This document shows positions 11,059 to 20,702 of a stretch of DNA of 64,000 nucleotides, one piece after another. Within the stretch, counting starts at the first letter, position 1, and each line of letters opens with the position of its first letter. Where the stretch lies: positions 10,043,960 through 10,107,959 of the forward strand of contig JANAVB010016199.1 of NCBI GenBank assembly GCA_029216955.1, read 5' to 3'. The position numbers and the translations under genes were made by a program. Under the pieces are notes generated by a model, which was given only the letters and a program-made list of their open reading frames with translations, was not told where the DNA came from and did not search any database. This DNA is from Iris pallida (Eukaryota > Streptophyta > Magnoliopsida > Asparagales > Iridaceae).

Positions 11059-13178
11059 AATACCTATGGCACCTAGGCCATTTATTAATCATACCATCTA
11101 GAACTAGGTTACACTTGTCTCAATGATCATTATTCGTTAATAATATGGATTACAAACTCTAGGTTCAAATATTAGGTTTGTACCTCGTAATTTGTATAAC
11201 AAAACCTACGATGCACGAGTCATGACAAGATGATCAACCACAAGGTTAACAATCTTATCTTAGCGATCCATACGGTCGCTTTGTCAATTTCAGCTATATA
11301 AGATCACTGGAATTGATTGATCTCAGTTTCGACGTACGGATTCCGAAATACAAACATAATATACGTTAATAACTTACTATATATGGACTTACCATATATA
11401 AACCTTAATAATATTATTTAAACCAAAATTAGTCATATTGACTACTCTACTTAATATAACATATATAGTATTAAATCTACATATAAAAATTATACATTAT
11501 TAACATGAAAATATTGTTTTTAATTCTTGAAAATATTTATAAATATTCTATAATAATAAACAATATATTTTATAGATAGAAAAATATGTATATAATTTTT
11601 GTATTAATTCTACAACATTATTCCTAGACTTTGTAATACGATTTGAGGCCCGAAACAATAAGTAATTAAAAATATTAAATTCTAAAAAATTATAGAAATT
11701 AGTTAGAATAAGGGTTTCACTAGTAAGCCTTACACAATAAGTATTTTAGTAGAGTTTTATGAAGTTTTGACACTTTTGGACACAAGAAAAGCAGAATATT
11801 TCGGAGTTCGGTGACACGACAAATGTCATAATTTTTTTAAAATAGCAAACGGATGCGAAACCTAACTTTCAGATATGCGTCGGAAAGGTCTCGACATCTA
11901 GATTCTGAATAAAAATATAATAAGATAGTAACTAACCTAAAATAGGTGAAAAATGGCTCACAACAGAATTCATTGGTTTTGGACATCCCGTCGTAGATTC
12001 GACGCCACGGACAAACCGCTTGGAACTAGGGGATACGACAATCAGAGGTTGGAGTATACACGTAGAGGTAACTTTTAATTTTGGGGTAACTTTTAATTTT
12101 GGTTTGAGGAGAAATGGATGAGAAAAAGTTGATGAAACCTAGTCTCCAAGTCGACTAACCTGCTGTGATGAATTCAGCACAAGTTCGGTCGACTTTGGGT
12201 GCCTTCCGTGCCTCGTATCGACCAATTAGGGGCTGAGGCTCCCCGAGAAGGTGTCGGGGTGTTAGAGGAAGGTCTTGGGAATGTTTTTGAGATGGTAGAA
12301 GGGTTGGACGTGGTCGAAAAGATGGATTTCTGGTGGTTGGAATAAAAAGTGCTAAAATAGAGAAGAAATTGGAGGGGCTCTATTTTAATAGAAAATATAT
12401 ATATAAAGTATTCAAAAATCCTCGATGGAAGAGATTCACATGAGGGGAAAGAAGTAAAGATAGAGTAGAATTTGATTTGGTGGGATTTGATTGCCTGTTT
12501 TAAAAGATACACCAATTCTATCTCCCAGTTTTTAAATCGGGTCAAAAATAGGAAAGTTGTTATAGGATTTGATTTAAATTAGATTTAATTAATGTGGATG
12601 CATATTAATCCACAAAAATTAATATAAAATAAATATAAGAGATTGGGGCACCCTAGAATAGGCTCTACGAACCCTACTTGTACTAGTTTTGGGTCGATAA
12701 TATTTTTGTGATCGATTTGAGTCCAATATGTCTATAGTTTCGACTTGTGTGCTATTTGAAAATAAATAGCACATAGAAACTCAATTGAGTGGCACACCAT
12801 TGGCATGTGCATCTTAAACTGAAAATAGATCAAAACCATATATTGGATCAAGTAATTTGGATCGAAGTTGGGCCTTAATTGCTATTTGGAAAGCTAGTCA
12901 AATTTTACGGCAGAGACTAAAATGACTATTTTACCCCTAAAGTTGTACATAAAAAATATTGCACAAGAAAACATGCTTGGGTGGACATGATATATCAAAT
13001 TGAAGGTGGACTCATTTACTTTAAAACTCATGAAGGATGTTTCAAAATATTGGCATTTCTTGTGCTCAAAAAATTAAAGCTACGTAAAACTATATTTATA
13101 GTCTTAATTAAGAATTAAATATAATCTAATAAATAAAAATAATATAAAAAAATAATTTCCAAAATTAGGGTCCTCACA
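11059..13178 (-). other. Probable minus-strand LTR, interrupting a copia element
   Basis: Read on the minus strand, the block opens TGTGAGGACCC at 13178, precisely where copia coding sequence stops on the other side. About 800 bp in, an AT-rich promoter-like stretch (12390-12410, minus) is followed by a pyrimidine-rich leader and a splice-donor-like CAGGTTAGT near 12150. These features fit an LTR, probably Tekay-like. The far end is not identified. Remaining sequence is AT-rich and non-coding. Confidence 0.4.
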
Positions 13179-14250
13179 CAAGTCATTTATGGGAGAGCAT
13201 GGTTATACATGGATGACATCGGACTACTATGTATTTGTGAGGTACTTTATCGATGATGATTTTATCATTTTACTGCTTTATGTTGATGATATGCTTACTA
13301 GTGGGTCGAAATGCTATTAGGATAGCGGAGTTGAAGTGCCAACTGGGGACCTTCTCCATGAAGAATTTAGGCACAACGAAGACTATTCTTGGGATGGAGA
13401 TCAGTCGAGAGAGAGTCCAAGCTGCTATGCTTGTCCCAAAAGAAGTACATTCACCAGGTACTTCAGCATTACGGGATGGATGGGTCAAAGAAAGTGACTA
13501 ATCCCCTTACATCTAGCTCACTTTAAGTTCACTGAGGAGCAGTATCCATCTACCGAGGACGAGAAAGAAGATATGGAGCAGGTTCCATATGCTTCAGTTG
13601 TGGAAAGCCTCATGTATGCTATGGTGTGTACAAGGCCAGACATCGCTCACGTAGTTGGCATAATTAGCAGGTATCTTTTAAATCCTAGAAGGGTACTTTA
13701 GAGTACGGTCAAATGGATTCTACGGTACCTTTAGGGCACTGCTTATTGGAGACTTTCCTTTGGTGGTGATGAGATGAAGCTGGTCGGGTATACTGATATT
13801 GATATGGCGGGAGATGTAGACACGAGGCGCTCGACTTCGGGCTATGTGATGATGTTTGCTGGTGGAGCGGTATCGTGGCAGTCGTGGTTGCAGAAATGTG
13901 TTACCATGTCGACGACAGAGGCATAGTACATTACAGCGGCAGAGGCTTGTAAGGAGTTGCTGTGGATGAAAAAGTTGCTGCAAGAAGTGGGGCTAAAGCA
14001 AGAGCAGTATACTTTGCTTTGCATAGCCAGAGTGCCATTCACCTTGTGAAGAACCAGACATTTCATAGTCGGTCCAAGCACATTGAGACTCGGTATTATT
14101 GGATATCAGATGTGGTTGAGAAGAAGGACACAATGCTTGAGAAGATTCATATATATGACAACGGAGCAGTCATGTTCACAAAGGTTCTTCCAAGGAGAAA
14201 GTTCGAGTATTGCAGGAGGATCGTCGGGATGATGACCCCCTCCTCATAGT
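13179..14250 (+). pseudogene. Ty1/copia pol fragment: end of reverse transcriptase and RNase H
   Basis: Broken 3' end of a copia polyprotein. Visible landmarks: LLLYVDDML (reverse transcriptase active-site strand) near 13275-13305, a YASVVESLMYAMVCTRPDIAH-type segment near 13590-13650, the RNase H block with GYTDIDMAG.VDTRRSTSGYV near 13785-13855, and SWQSWLQKCVTMSTTEA followed by a stop in place of the usual glutamate codon near 13925. Several stops and frame changes interrupt it. The 5' part (gag, protease, integrase, early RT) is absent; the coding sequence starts exactly at the edge of the minus-strand LTR at 13178, so it was cut by that insertion. The order RT then RNase H at the 3' end, next to an LTR, fits copia. 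Confidence 0.85.
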
Positions 14251-14269
14251 TGTGAAGGAGAAGATTTAT

Positions 14270-14922
14270 TGGAGTGGGTGAGGTTCCCAACCTTTATAGA
14301 AAATACCTCGGAGTCAGATTGGGTATTCCTATATATAATAGAAATACTCTAATAGATTTGGATTGGGTATTTCTATATATAGTAGGAATATCCCAATGGA
14401 GTTGGATTGGGTATTCCTATATATAATAGGAATACATCAATGGTTTAGATTGAGTAATCCTACATATAGTAGAATACCTCAATTAGTTGTGGGTTTGAGG
14501 CTATATATACTAGGTGTTTCCTCACCATAAAATATATCTCAAAAAAGAGAGAAGCAATAGTGCTTTACAACTTTTGAGAGAGAGAAAGGATTGAAGACTA
14601 TTATGAAGGAGAGATTATTTCGAATAATTTTTTGACATCTCTTGTTCTTCGAAGTCTACAATTAAAATTTCTTCATTCAAGTGAGTTGTGGTGATCCGTT
14701 TGGATCGGGAGGAGCTTGTAGAGGGTGTATTCTCTCTATTCCATTAGTGGAGGTTCTTTAGGGTTGGACTCCGATCGTTCTACAGTTTTTTCTATTGAGT
14801 TTCTACGTCAAAAATCTTTGTGTTTGCGATTTGTGTTTGGCATTTTGGTTTGTGTGCTTTTGTTCGGTTCTCTCGTATGACTCTCTGGTTTGGAAAACGG
14901 TTTTTGTGCTTCGTTCCCAACA
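14270..14922 (+). repeat. 3' LTR of the copia fragment
   Basis: Begins TGGAGTGGGTGAGGTTCCCAACC about 20 bases after the end of coding sequence and ends TTCGTTCCCAACA; the terminal GGTTCCCAAC/GTTCCCAACA words support the boundary. It is preceded by a purine-rich GTGAAGGAGAAGAT priming tract. Inside, 14320-14480 has four copies of a block GGATTGGGTATTCCTATATATA.TAGGAATA, each nearly palindromic. The element interrupts a LINE endonuclease gene on the minus strand. Confidence 0.75.
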
Positions 14923-15809
14923 AAAATCTCCTCCGCAAAGCCATGGAACACTAGGTTTTTTGTCCCTAACCTATAACAGGTTATCCCACATCTTTCTGCG
15001 GATCTGAATCGTGTGGCTACCATGAACAATAGATAGAAGGTAGCTCCTCTCGAACCCCGGGTCACCAACCATGACAAATAAAGCCTGCGAGTGGTCCTCC
15101 ACCACGTGAGATTCACTCTAAATCTAGACAGGATCAATATATCCTTCTTGCGGTGATACTTTGTTCAAAACCCAGCTTCATCTTCGTGGATAGAAGCTTC
15201 TCCCTAGGAAGCTTGTGTTCGATGAATGCCAAAATCTGCACTTTATGAATCTTGTACAACATCTTAATTCTATTAACAATGTGCCTCTTGGCCATCCCCT
15301 GCACATTCCATATAAGAATTTTATCCATTAATGGAGGGGGGATGGTAGCAGACTCACAGAAACTTGTATAGGTATTTTCTTCTTCTTTCCTTTTCTCCTA
15401 CCCTTAACTTGCCCATCGACATCCCACAAATCCTTAATCAACGGGTCTGTGCAGTCTTCATGAACCTTTCTACTATCCCCAACCAATTATGTGGTCAGCT
15501 CCATGTTGCCATATTATTCTATATGCCCTTTCCTGGTTCCCTATCGCTAGCGGCCGTACTTCCCCCTTGGTATTATTCCTAACTCCTGCCCCAGAAGCGA
15601 TCTAAGATTTCGAGTTGAGGACGACATACTCCTCGTCCCCTGGTAGCTTAGTGATGCCCGCTACAGTCTCTCCATGCTCCAACCTACCCTTATTGGACAC
15701 ATGTGCGCTCCTGCAACCTTTCTGCAATCCCTCATTCATCCCACGCACCACTCCTTGTCCTCTGGGAAGACATCGCCTTCTTTCCTGTCGTCAAGCCCCG
15801 CCATGCCTA
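14923..15809 (-). pseudogene. LINE (L1 type): end of ORF1 and start of ORF2 endonuclease
   Basis: Minus strand. From 15328 downward the ORF2 protein starts MDKILIWNVQGMAKR, the typical first strand of the AP-like endonuclease of plant L1 elements, followed by ILAFIEHKL (second conserved block). After a frame change it continues with KMWDNLL and PWLCGGDF near 14930-14975, the conserved PW..GGDFN block. Coding is cut at 14922 by the copia LTR. The stretch 15809-15330 is the tail of ORF1, and its frame joins the ORF1 half at 39798 when one copy of the Tat target duplication is removed. The reverse transcriptase is not in the window. Frameshifts and stops make it a pseudogene. Confidence 0.8.
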
Positions 15810-15842
15810 TGTAGATGCATGGAAAAGAGAATATTGATTTTA

Positions 15843-15895
15843 GTCCCACATCGGAAAGGAGAAGAAGAAAGGGGCTCATTCCATTCTATATATAG
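15843..15895 (+). promoter_or_regulatory. snRNA-type promoter signature: USE plus TATA
   Basis: GTCCCACATCG at 15843-15853 matches the upstream sequence element RTCCCACATCG of plant snRNA genes exactly. It is followed after 33 bp by TATATATAG (15887-15895). In plants the USE-TATA distance separates Pol II-type (about 33-35 bp) from Pol III-type (about 23-25 bp) snRNA promoters, so this fits the Pol II type. The 3' LTR keeps both motifs and the same 33-bp gap (27431-27441 and 27475). Transcript start would fall near 15920, far upstream of the normal LTR start near 17410. Function is inferred. Confidence 0.6.
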
Positions 15896-15973
15896 AGCCC
15901 CCCTTGCCTCCTTTAAAAAGGGCACCAAAAAGAAAAAAAGAAAAATAATCACTCAATTGAGTCATTCGCTGTT

Positions 15974-16027
15974 ATGGCGAGGATGAGTTGGGTTCTGAGT
16001 ACAATGTGCCTTCACGGGCTAGTATGA
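15974..16027 (+). CDS. 17-codon ORF in the LTR, first after the snRNA-type promoter
   Basis: ATG at 15974 is the first ATG after the predicted start of the USE/TATA transcript. The 17-residue peptide begins MARMSWVLSTMC. The 3' LTR copy (about 27548-27601) keeps the frame with two residue changes. Its stop codon overlaps the start of the next ORF as ATGA, an arrangement allowing re-initiation. No known family; it may be only a leader ORF. Confidence 0.3.
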   Translation: MARMSWVLSTMCLHGLV

Positions 16028-16215
16028 AGAAATCCAAGGCGGCACGGGCCATGCGCTTCAAACGTGCTATGCCAACAGTAAACCAGAGAGGCGTGCGCAA
16101 AATCATGCGCGCTACCGATGGCAAACTATACAGAATCGTCTCAGGTGCGTTTGCACCAGATATGAGCCGACTCTTAAAGTCCCCCTCCCACTTGGGTACA
16201 ATTCTTGCGCTTTAA
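16024..16215 (+). CDS. 63-residue basic ORF in the LTR
   Basis: Starts MKKSKAARAMRFKRAM, rich in Lys and Arg, and overlaps the stop of the preceding ORF by ATGA. It ends about 0.3 kb before the minisatellite. The 3' LTR copy is broken by a small deletion near 27672. A diverged relative of its middle part is found in the leader at 18420-18545, so this segment exists twice in the element. No database family recognised; it could encode a nucleic-acid-binding peptide because of its charge, but that is a guess. Confidence 0.35.
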   Translation: MKKSKAARAMRFKRAMPTVNQRGVRKIMRATDGKLYRIVSGAFAPDMSRLLKSPSHLGTILAL

Positions 16216-16499
16216 CCAAGTCAAAAAGGGGGGAGGTAATCTCTTGCGGGCCAGATCCCCATGTGGCCCATTGTGAATATCGAAGCTTCCAACTTGGACT
16301 CTTCCTACTATACACCTTTGGGTGCTAAGTCGAAGAAGTCCAGGGCCATATCGTATATTTTATGCGCGGGCCTGTCATAGCTCGTCCTGTCTCGCAGTGC
16401 TTTACTACCCTCAGATCAGGGAGCCAATATGATGGTCTCAAAAGTCTTCCTATAACGATCGAGAGCAAGTGCTTTACTAGCCTCAGATCAGGGAGCAAA

Positions 16500-17190
16500 G
16501 TGGACTCGAGCCGTAGAAACAAGTGGACACATGTGGCTAAGTGGACTCGAGCCGCAGAAGGAATGCTCTTGAAAATCCCATGCGACCAAGAGAAACCAAG
16601 CCGCAGAAGGAAGGCTCTCAAAGACCCCATGCGGCTAGGTAGACTCGATCCGCAGAAGCAAGGCTCTCGAAGAACCCATGCGACCAAGTGAAACCGAGCC
16701 ACAGAAGCAAGGCTCTTGGAGACCCCATGCGGCCAAGTGGACTTGAGCCACAGGAGGGAGAATCTTCAGACTTCATGCGGCCACGATGATCCGAGCCGCA
16801 GAAGGAAGTCCCTTAAAGATCTCATATGGCCAAGCCAATTCGAGCCACAGAAGGAAGACTCTTCAGACTTCATGCGGCCAAGATGATCCGAGCCGCAGAA
16901 GGAAGTCTCTTGAAGACCTCATGCGGCCAAGCTAATTCGAGCCACAGAAGGAAGACTCTTGAGACCTCATGCGGCCAAGATGGTCCGAGCCGCAGAAGGA
17001 AGTCTCTTGAAGACCTCATGCGGCCAAGCCAATTCGAGCTGCAGAGGAAGACTCTTGATACCTTATGCGGCCAAGATGATCCAAGCCGCAAAAGGAAGGC
17101 TCTTGAGATTTCATGCGGCCAAGCCGATCCAGGCCGCAGAAGAAAGACTCTTGGTATCGCATGCGGCCAAGTTGATCCGGGACGCAGAAG
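16500..17190 (+). repeat. 48-49-bp minisatellite in the Tat LTR
   Basis: About 14 units, each with GAGCCGCAGAAGGAAG, a CTCTTGAAGAC-like middle and CATGCGGCCAAG. Each unit thus carries a near-inverted pair (GCCGCA and TGCGGC). The array lies just upstream of the TATA box at 17380, where enhancer repeats are expected. Open frames on both strands are by-products. The 3' LTR carries the same array at 38630-39325. Confidence 0.9.
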
Positions 17191-17379
17191 ATTGATTTTA
17201 CTCTGTTGTGGGGGGATACATGGCAATTTGACCAAGTCTTAACCATCCAGATTTGCTCCAACAAATAAATCCCAACCAACCACCAGCTGGAAGTCAAAGA
17301 GTGAGTCTTCATGTGCTGTTGCAGTCACGTGGCCACGTGGCCATCTATGCGGCTCAAAATATCCTTTATCCCGAAATCA

Positions 17380-17389
17380 CTATAAATAG
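17380..17389 (+). promoter_or_regulatory. TATA box of the Tat LTR
   Basis: CTATAAATAG, about 285 bp before the LTR end; matched at 39510-39519 in the 3' LTR. Start of genomic RNA inferred near 17412. Confidence 0.75.
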
Positions 17390-17670
17390 CAGGGCACCAC
17401 ACCCATGCAAATGGTTGATAATCCAAGGCTGGTAACCTACGAAGGGCATTTTCTTCAAGAGCATGGAGCACGTCAGATAGTCCAAGGAGTAAGGCAGAGT
17501 TGCTACACTTTCCTGAGCCTCTATCGTCACCCTCCAAAATCAAAACTAAACAATTGTACTTAGATTGTTTCCTCGGATTTCTTTCTAGGCTTTCTCTTAT
17601 ACAAGCGAGTTTGCAATCAAGTTCAATTCATCTGTAATTTGTTGTGCTTGATATTTAGTGGCAAACACGA

Positions 17671-17688
17671 TGGCGACTCTGCTAGGGA
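17671..17688 (+). promoter_or_regulatory. Primer binding site, tRNA-Arg type
   Basis: TGGCGACTCTGCTAGGGA three bases after the LTR end. From family knowledge, Tat/Ogre elements use a tRNA-Arg primer with TGGCGACTC...GGGGA sites; this one differs by an A in the G-run. Confidence 0.75.
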
Positions 17689-17756
17689 CATCCTTCTCTT
17701 CTGATGAGAAGTTGGTGACGTAATCTGACACGTCCAAGCTTGGCTCCACGCAGCAA

Positions 17757-18464
17757 ATGCTCGTGGTTCGATTTGACCAACGAGCATTCGAAGAAATGCT
17801 CTCTGAAGGGAGCACCAGCCCATTGCAGAAGCGAACCAACCCAAAGAGAGCCTGCAGCATGTCGAAGCACAAAACTGTTGCCTCCGACCAGGTTCTCGAA
17901 GAAGCTCCTTTTGCGGCCCAAGATGGTGATCAAGACTCTCCTATGGCCTTGCTTCCGACCGCAGATGACCCTACTGTCCCCAAATCCAGCAAAGGAAAAC
18001 ACTACGATGCTGAGATTTTGGGGGCACAAGGGAAATCCATATGGACGAGGAAGAGACCGCATAAGAGAGATGGGCAGATGGCTCATGCGGTAGCTGACTC
18101 TGGCTGCAGGCAGATGGCCCATGTAGTAGCCAACTCTGGCCGCAGACAGATTGCCCATGTGGCAGCCAACTCTGGCTGCAAGCAGATCGCCCATACGGTA
18201 GCCAACCCTGGCCACAGGCAGATGGCCCATGCGACAGCCAACTCTGGCCACAGGCAGATGGCCTATACGGCAGCCAATCCTGGCCATAGGCAGAGTGTCT
18301 CATACGGCCCTGTCAGAAGCTCTGTGTTCGACCGGCTCTCATGCGGGCCTGACTCCATTCGGCCCATTAAGAATATGGGATGTATTAATCTGGACTCTTT
18401 CTGCTATGCACCTTCGGGTGCTAAGTCAAAGAAGTCTGGGACAGTGCGAGCCCAACAAGCCTAG
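17757..18464 (+). CDS. Leader ORF of the Tat element with 12-residue repeats
   Basis: Open frame of 235 codons between the primer site and gag. Tat and Ogre elements often have an extra ORF in this place; its role is unknown. Residues 1-100 are Lys/Ser/Ala-rich without a recognisable fold. Residues about 107-178 are six exact-length 12-residue repeats of the type QMAHVVANSGCR, encoded by six 36-bp DNA units at 18075-18290. The C-terminal part ends ...APSGAKSKKSG and its DNA (18340-18445) is a diverged copy of LTR sequence at 16240-16345. Whether the frame is translated is uncertain: it is open, but the repeats would remain open in any frame without stops. The ATG at 17757 is the first in frame; translation may start at a later Met. 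Confidence 0.5.
   Translation: MLVVRFDQRAFEEMLSEGSTSPLQKRTNPKRACSMSKHKTVASDQVLEEAPFAAQDGDQDSPMALLPTADDPTVPKSSKGKHYDAEILGAQGKSIWTRKRPHKRDGQMAHAVADSGCRQMAHVVANSGRRQIAHVAANSGCKQIAHTVANPGHRQMAHATANSGHRQMAYTAANPGHRQSVSYGPVRSSVFDRLSCGPDSIRPIKNMGCINLDSFCYAPSGAKSKKSGTVRAQQA
18075..18290 (+). repeat. 36-bp tandem repeat, six units
   Basis: Units start CAGATGGCCCATG and end CTGGCCGCAGG; all six are exactly 36 bp with scattered substitutions. Words TGCGG and GCCGCAG recall the LTR minisatellite. Confidence 0.92.
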
Positions 18465-18655
18465 TCAACTGTCCAAGTTGCTGACCGTCAGTGGGCACCG
18501 TTAACTGTTATACGGGCTCCTGATGGAAAGTTGTATAGAACCACCCGCGTCCAGTCCCCTAGGGCTAACGGACAGGGTGGGTCTCAAAAGTCTCCTTCCA
18601 ACGATCGAGAGCAAGTGCTTTTACTAGCCTCAGATCAAGGAGCAAACATGACATC
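18340..18655 (+). repeat. LTR-derived segment inside the leader
   Basis: 18340-18445 resembles LTR 16240-16345 (shared TGCGGGCC..A, GGCCCATT.TGAATAT, CTTTGGGTGCTAAGTC.AAGAAGTC). 18584-18655 resembles LTR 16430-16500 (TCTCAAAAGTCT.CCT, ACGATCGAGAGCAAGTGCTT, ACTAGCCTCAGATCA.GGAGCAAA). Between them 18505-18545 resembles LTR 16100-16147. The blocks are in the same orientation but with altered spacing. Confidence 0.75.
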
Positions 18656-19436
18656 TACGCATCCGTGTGCTCGGGATACCCGAGTCCACAAATGGGATGC
18701 AAAGGTAGATCAATCCGCTATCAACTTGCGAGAGGTAATTACTCACAAACGCAAGGAGAATGCAGCAATCTTGGCGTAGGATGAGCCCCTCTCGGGACGT
18801 CGTTGCACCCAAGTCATCATCAACTGCTGCTGCGACAAGTCGACAGCACCTGAAGATCGGTAGTCCATTTTCCAATGACTGCAGTAGCCAGCACCTTTCC
18901 AACAACAACTTCAGAAACAGGTGCAAATTTTGGGCGACGAGAAATTTTCGTTTGCCTCCTGTAATTCAACCCGGAAAGTTCTTCCCGGCAAGGTAGAGAA
19001 TAAGACAGGCTCTTCCAGCCCGGCAATCTCCGCCAGCATTGCAAGGGAACTCTCGTCTGAAGGACTGCCACCGACAACCAAAGGGGGTGTCTACTTAGGC
19101 ACTCGATCCAAAAAGAAGCTGCCAATACCTGGGGGTGTATCCTTGACCACCCTGGGGGTAGATGAGACGGGGGGTAGCAGTCCCCTCAAAGTATGTAACA
19201 ACCCGGTATTCCAAGAGCACACCGGGGGTAGCGATCCACTGGAATTATGTAACAAACGTGGACGTCCCTGAGGATGACCGCCTTTGCCAAGATGATGTGG
19301 TTTCCTGCACAGGGGTATCACCCCTTCTGAGTCCGAGGAGGAGGACATTTCGACTTTTCTCGACGATTTTTCGGTACGGGGGTACGACACAGAGAGCACC
19401 TCTGCTACGATCCCTTCCACCTCTACCCACGTGCGG
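18656..19436 (+). other. Untranslated leader before gag
   Basis: No known domain. Short open frames only. 19100-19270 contains a threefold word GGGGGTAG.G/ACCGGGGGTAGCGATCC of unknown meaning. Confidence 0.5.
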
Positions 19437-20702
19437 ATAGTCTTTATGGCCGATGATGATCTTGAAGCGCCTACTGACCGACAACGTCTAGAAGTACTTG
19501 AAGCCATGCTCCTAACCTTGGTCAAGTCAGTAGACAAAATTAAAGCTGCCTTGCTGACTCAACCAGCAAGGACGCCTGGACAGACAAGCTTGGGACCCGC
19601 AGTCAATGCGGACTCCAACACAACCGCTCCTTCTTTGGGTGACAATCCTCTAGGACCCTCCACTCCTTCAGTTGCAGATGAAGCAAGGGAGACAAGGAGG
19701 GAAGTCCAAGAGCTTCGGGCAATATTTAATGCCCAAGATTCCTCCCGGGACCTCAGAATACGGCAGCCATATCCCGTTGCATGGAGAGATGTGCCGTTTC
19801 CACCACGGTACAAGTCATTTCATATCGATTCATATGACGGAAAGACCTCTGCTAGTCGGTACATGACTTATTTCGAGGTCATTACCGACCACTTTCGCAT
19901 AGTATTGCCATCCTTACACAATTATTCATCGAAGCATTAGAGGGGATCGCGTTCGACTGGTATCGCAACCTTCCGGACAACTGCATCCGGTCTTTTGACG
20001 GCCTCAAGCACATGTTCCTAGAAACATTCTACGAAGTGGGGCATGATGTGACAATGTCATCCCTCATGGACGTCGTTCAGGGAGAGAGGGAGCTGACAAG
20101 GAACTATATCGAGCGGTTCTGCCAAACTGCAATGAGATTGCCCCAAGGCAATCCTGAAAGCTCCTTGATCGAGATCTGCCAGAAGAAGTTGCTCCCAGCA
20201 ATGAGCCTCTGGATGGGTGAAGATCAGTTCAGGGATTGGATAGCCTTCATCATAAGCTCCACCAATGCGGTGGTGAAGTTAAAGAAGGCTCGCCCGCAGA
20301 GATTACACATCCTGGACGGAGAGGTCAAAAGCAAACATCCTGGTACCACCCCCAATAACAAAAACACTAACAGCACCTCCAATAACCGGGACAATAAAGG
20401 CAAACAAGCTTTGGTCGCTGGTACGACCAAGAAGCCTGAACAAAAGCAGGCAGAAGCTCAGTGGCCCCAGGTGAATTACTCATTCGAAGATAGTCATGTC
20501 AAGCCTATCTTTGACATGCTCTTGCAAGGGGACAAGATCCAACTCCCTCCACTAAGGCGCGAGCCCCGAGCGACAGAAATGGAGGACCGAAAATACTGTA
20601 TTTCTACCGCTATGTTCATTATGCCACTCAAGACTGCTTTCAATTAAAGTGGTACATCCAGAATCTTATCGACTCCAAAGCACTGTCGCTAGACTTTGAA
20701 GA
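19437..20702 (+). pseudogene. gag: gag of the Tat element
   Basis: Capsid-nucleocapsid precursor. Starts at ATG 19446 (MADDDLEAPTD) with an N-terminal helical segment, then PFPPRYKSFHIDSYDG..S (near 19795-19850), where the gypsy gag core begins. After a single-base frame change near 19930 it continues with LEGIAFDWYRNLP (near 19940-19980), the conserved WY block of Retrotrans_gag. An E-L-T-R-N-Y-I-E-R-F block follows at 20090-20120. A second frame change near 20600 restores a Y-R-Y-V-H-x-A-T-x-D-C-F-x-L-K segment, the remnant of the zinc knuckle. Two frameshifts make it non-functional. The linker at 20330-20410 is Asn/Thr/Lys-rich. Confidence 0.85.

Larger units (their letters stand above)
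15810..17667 (+). repeat. 5' LTR of the Tat element (1858 bp)
   Basis: Opens TGTAGATGCATGG and ends GGCAAACA. Contents in order: an snRNA-type promoter signature (15843-15895), two short overlapping ORFs (15974-16215), a 48-49-bp minisatellite (16500-17190), a TATA box (17380) and a short R/U5. The same order is kept in the 3' LTR. Confidence 0.92.

Noticed and set aside
16826..17242. Frames over the Tat LTR minisatellite on both strands
   Set aside because: By-products of 48-49-bp units; not kept identically in the 3' LTR.
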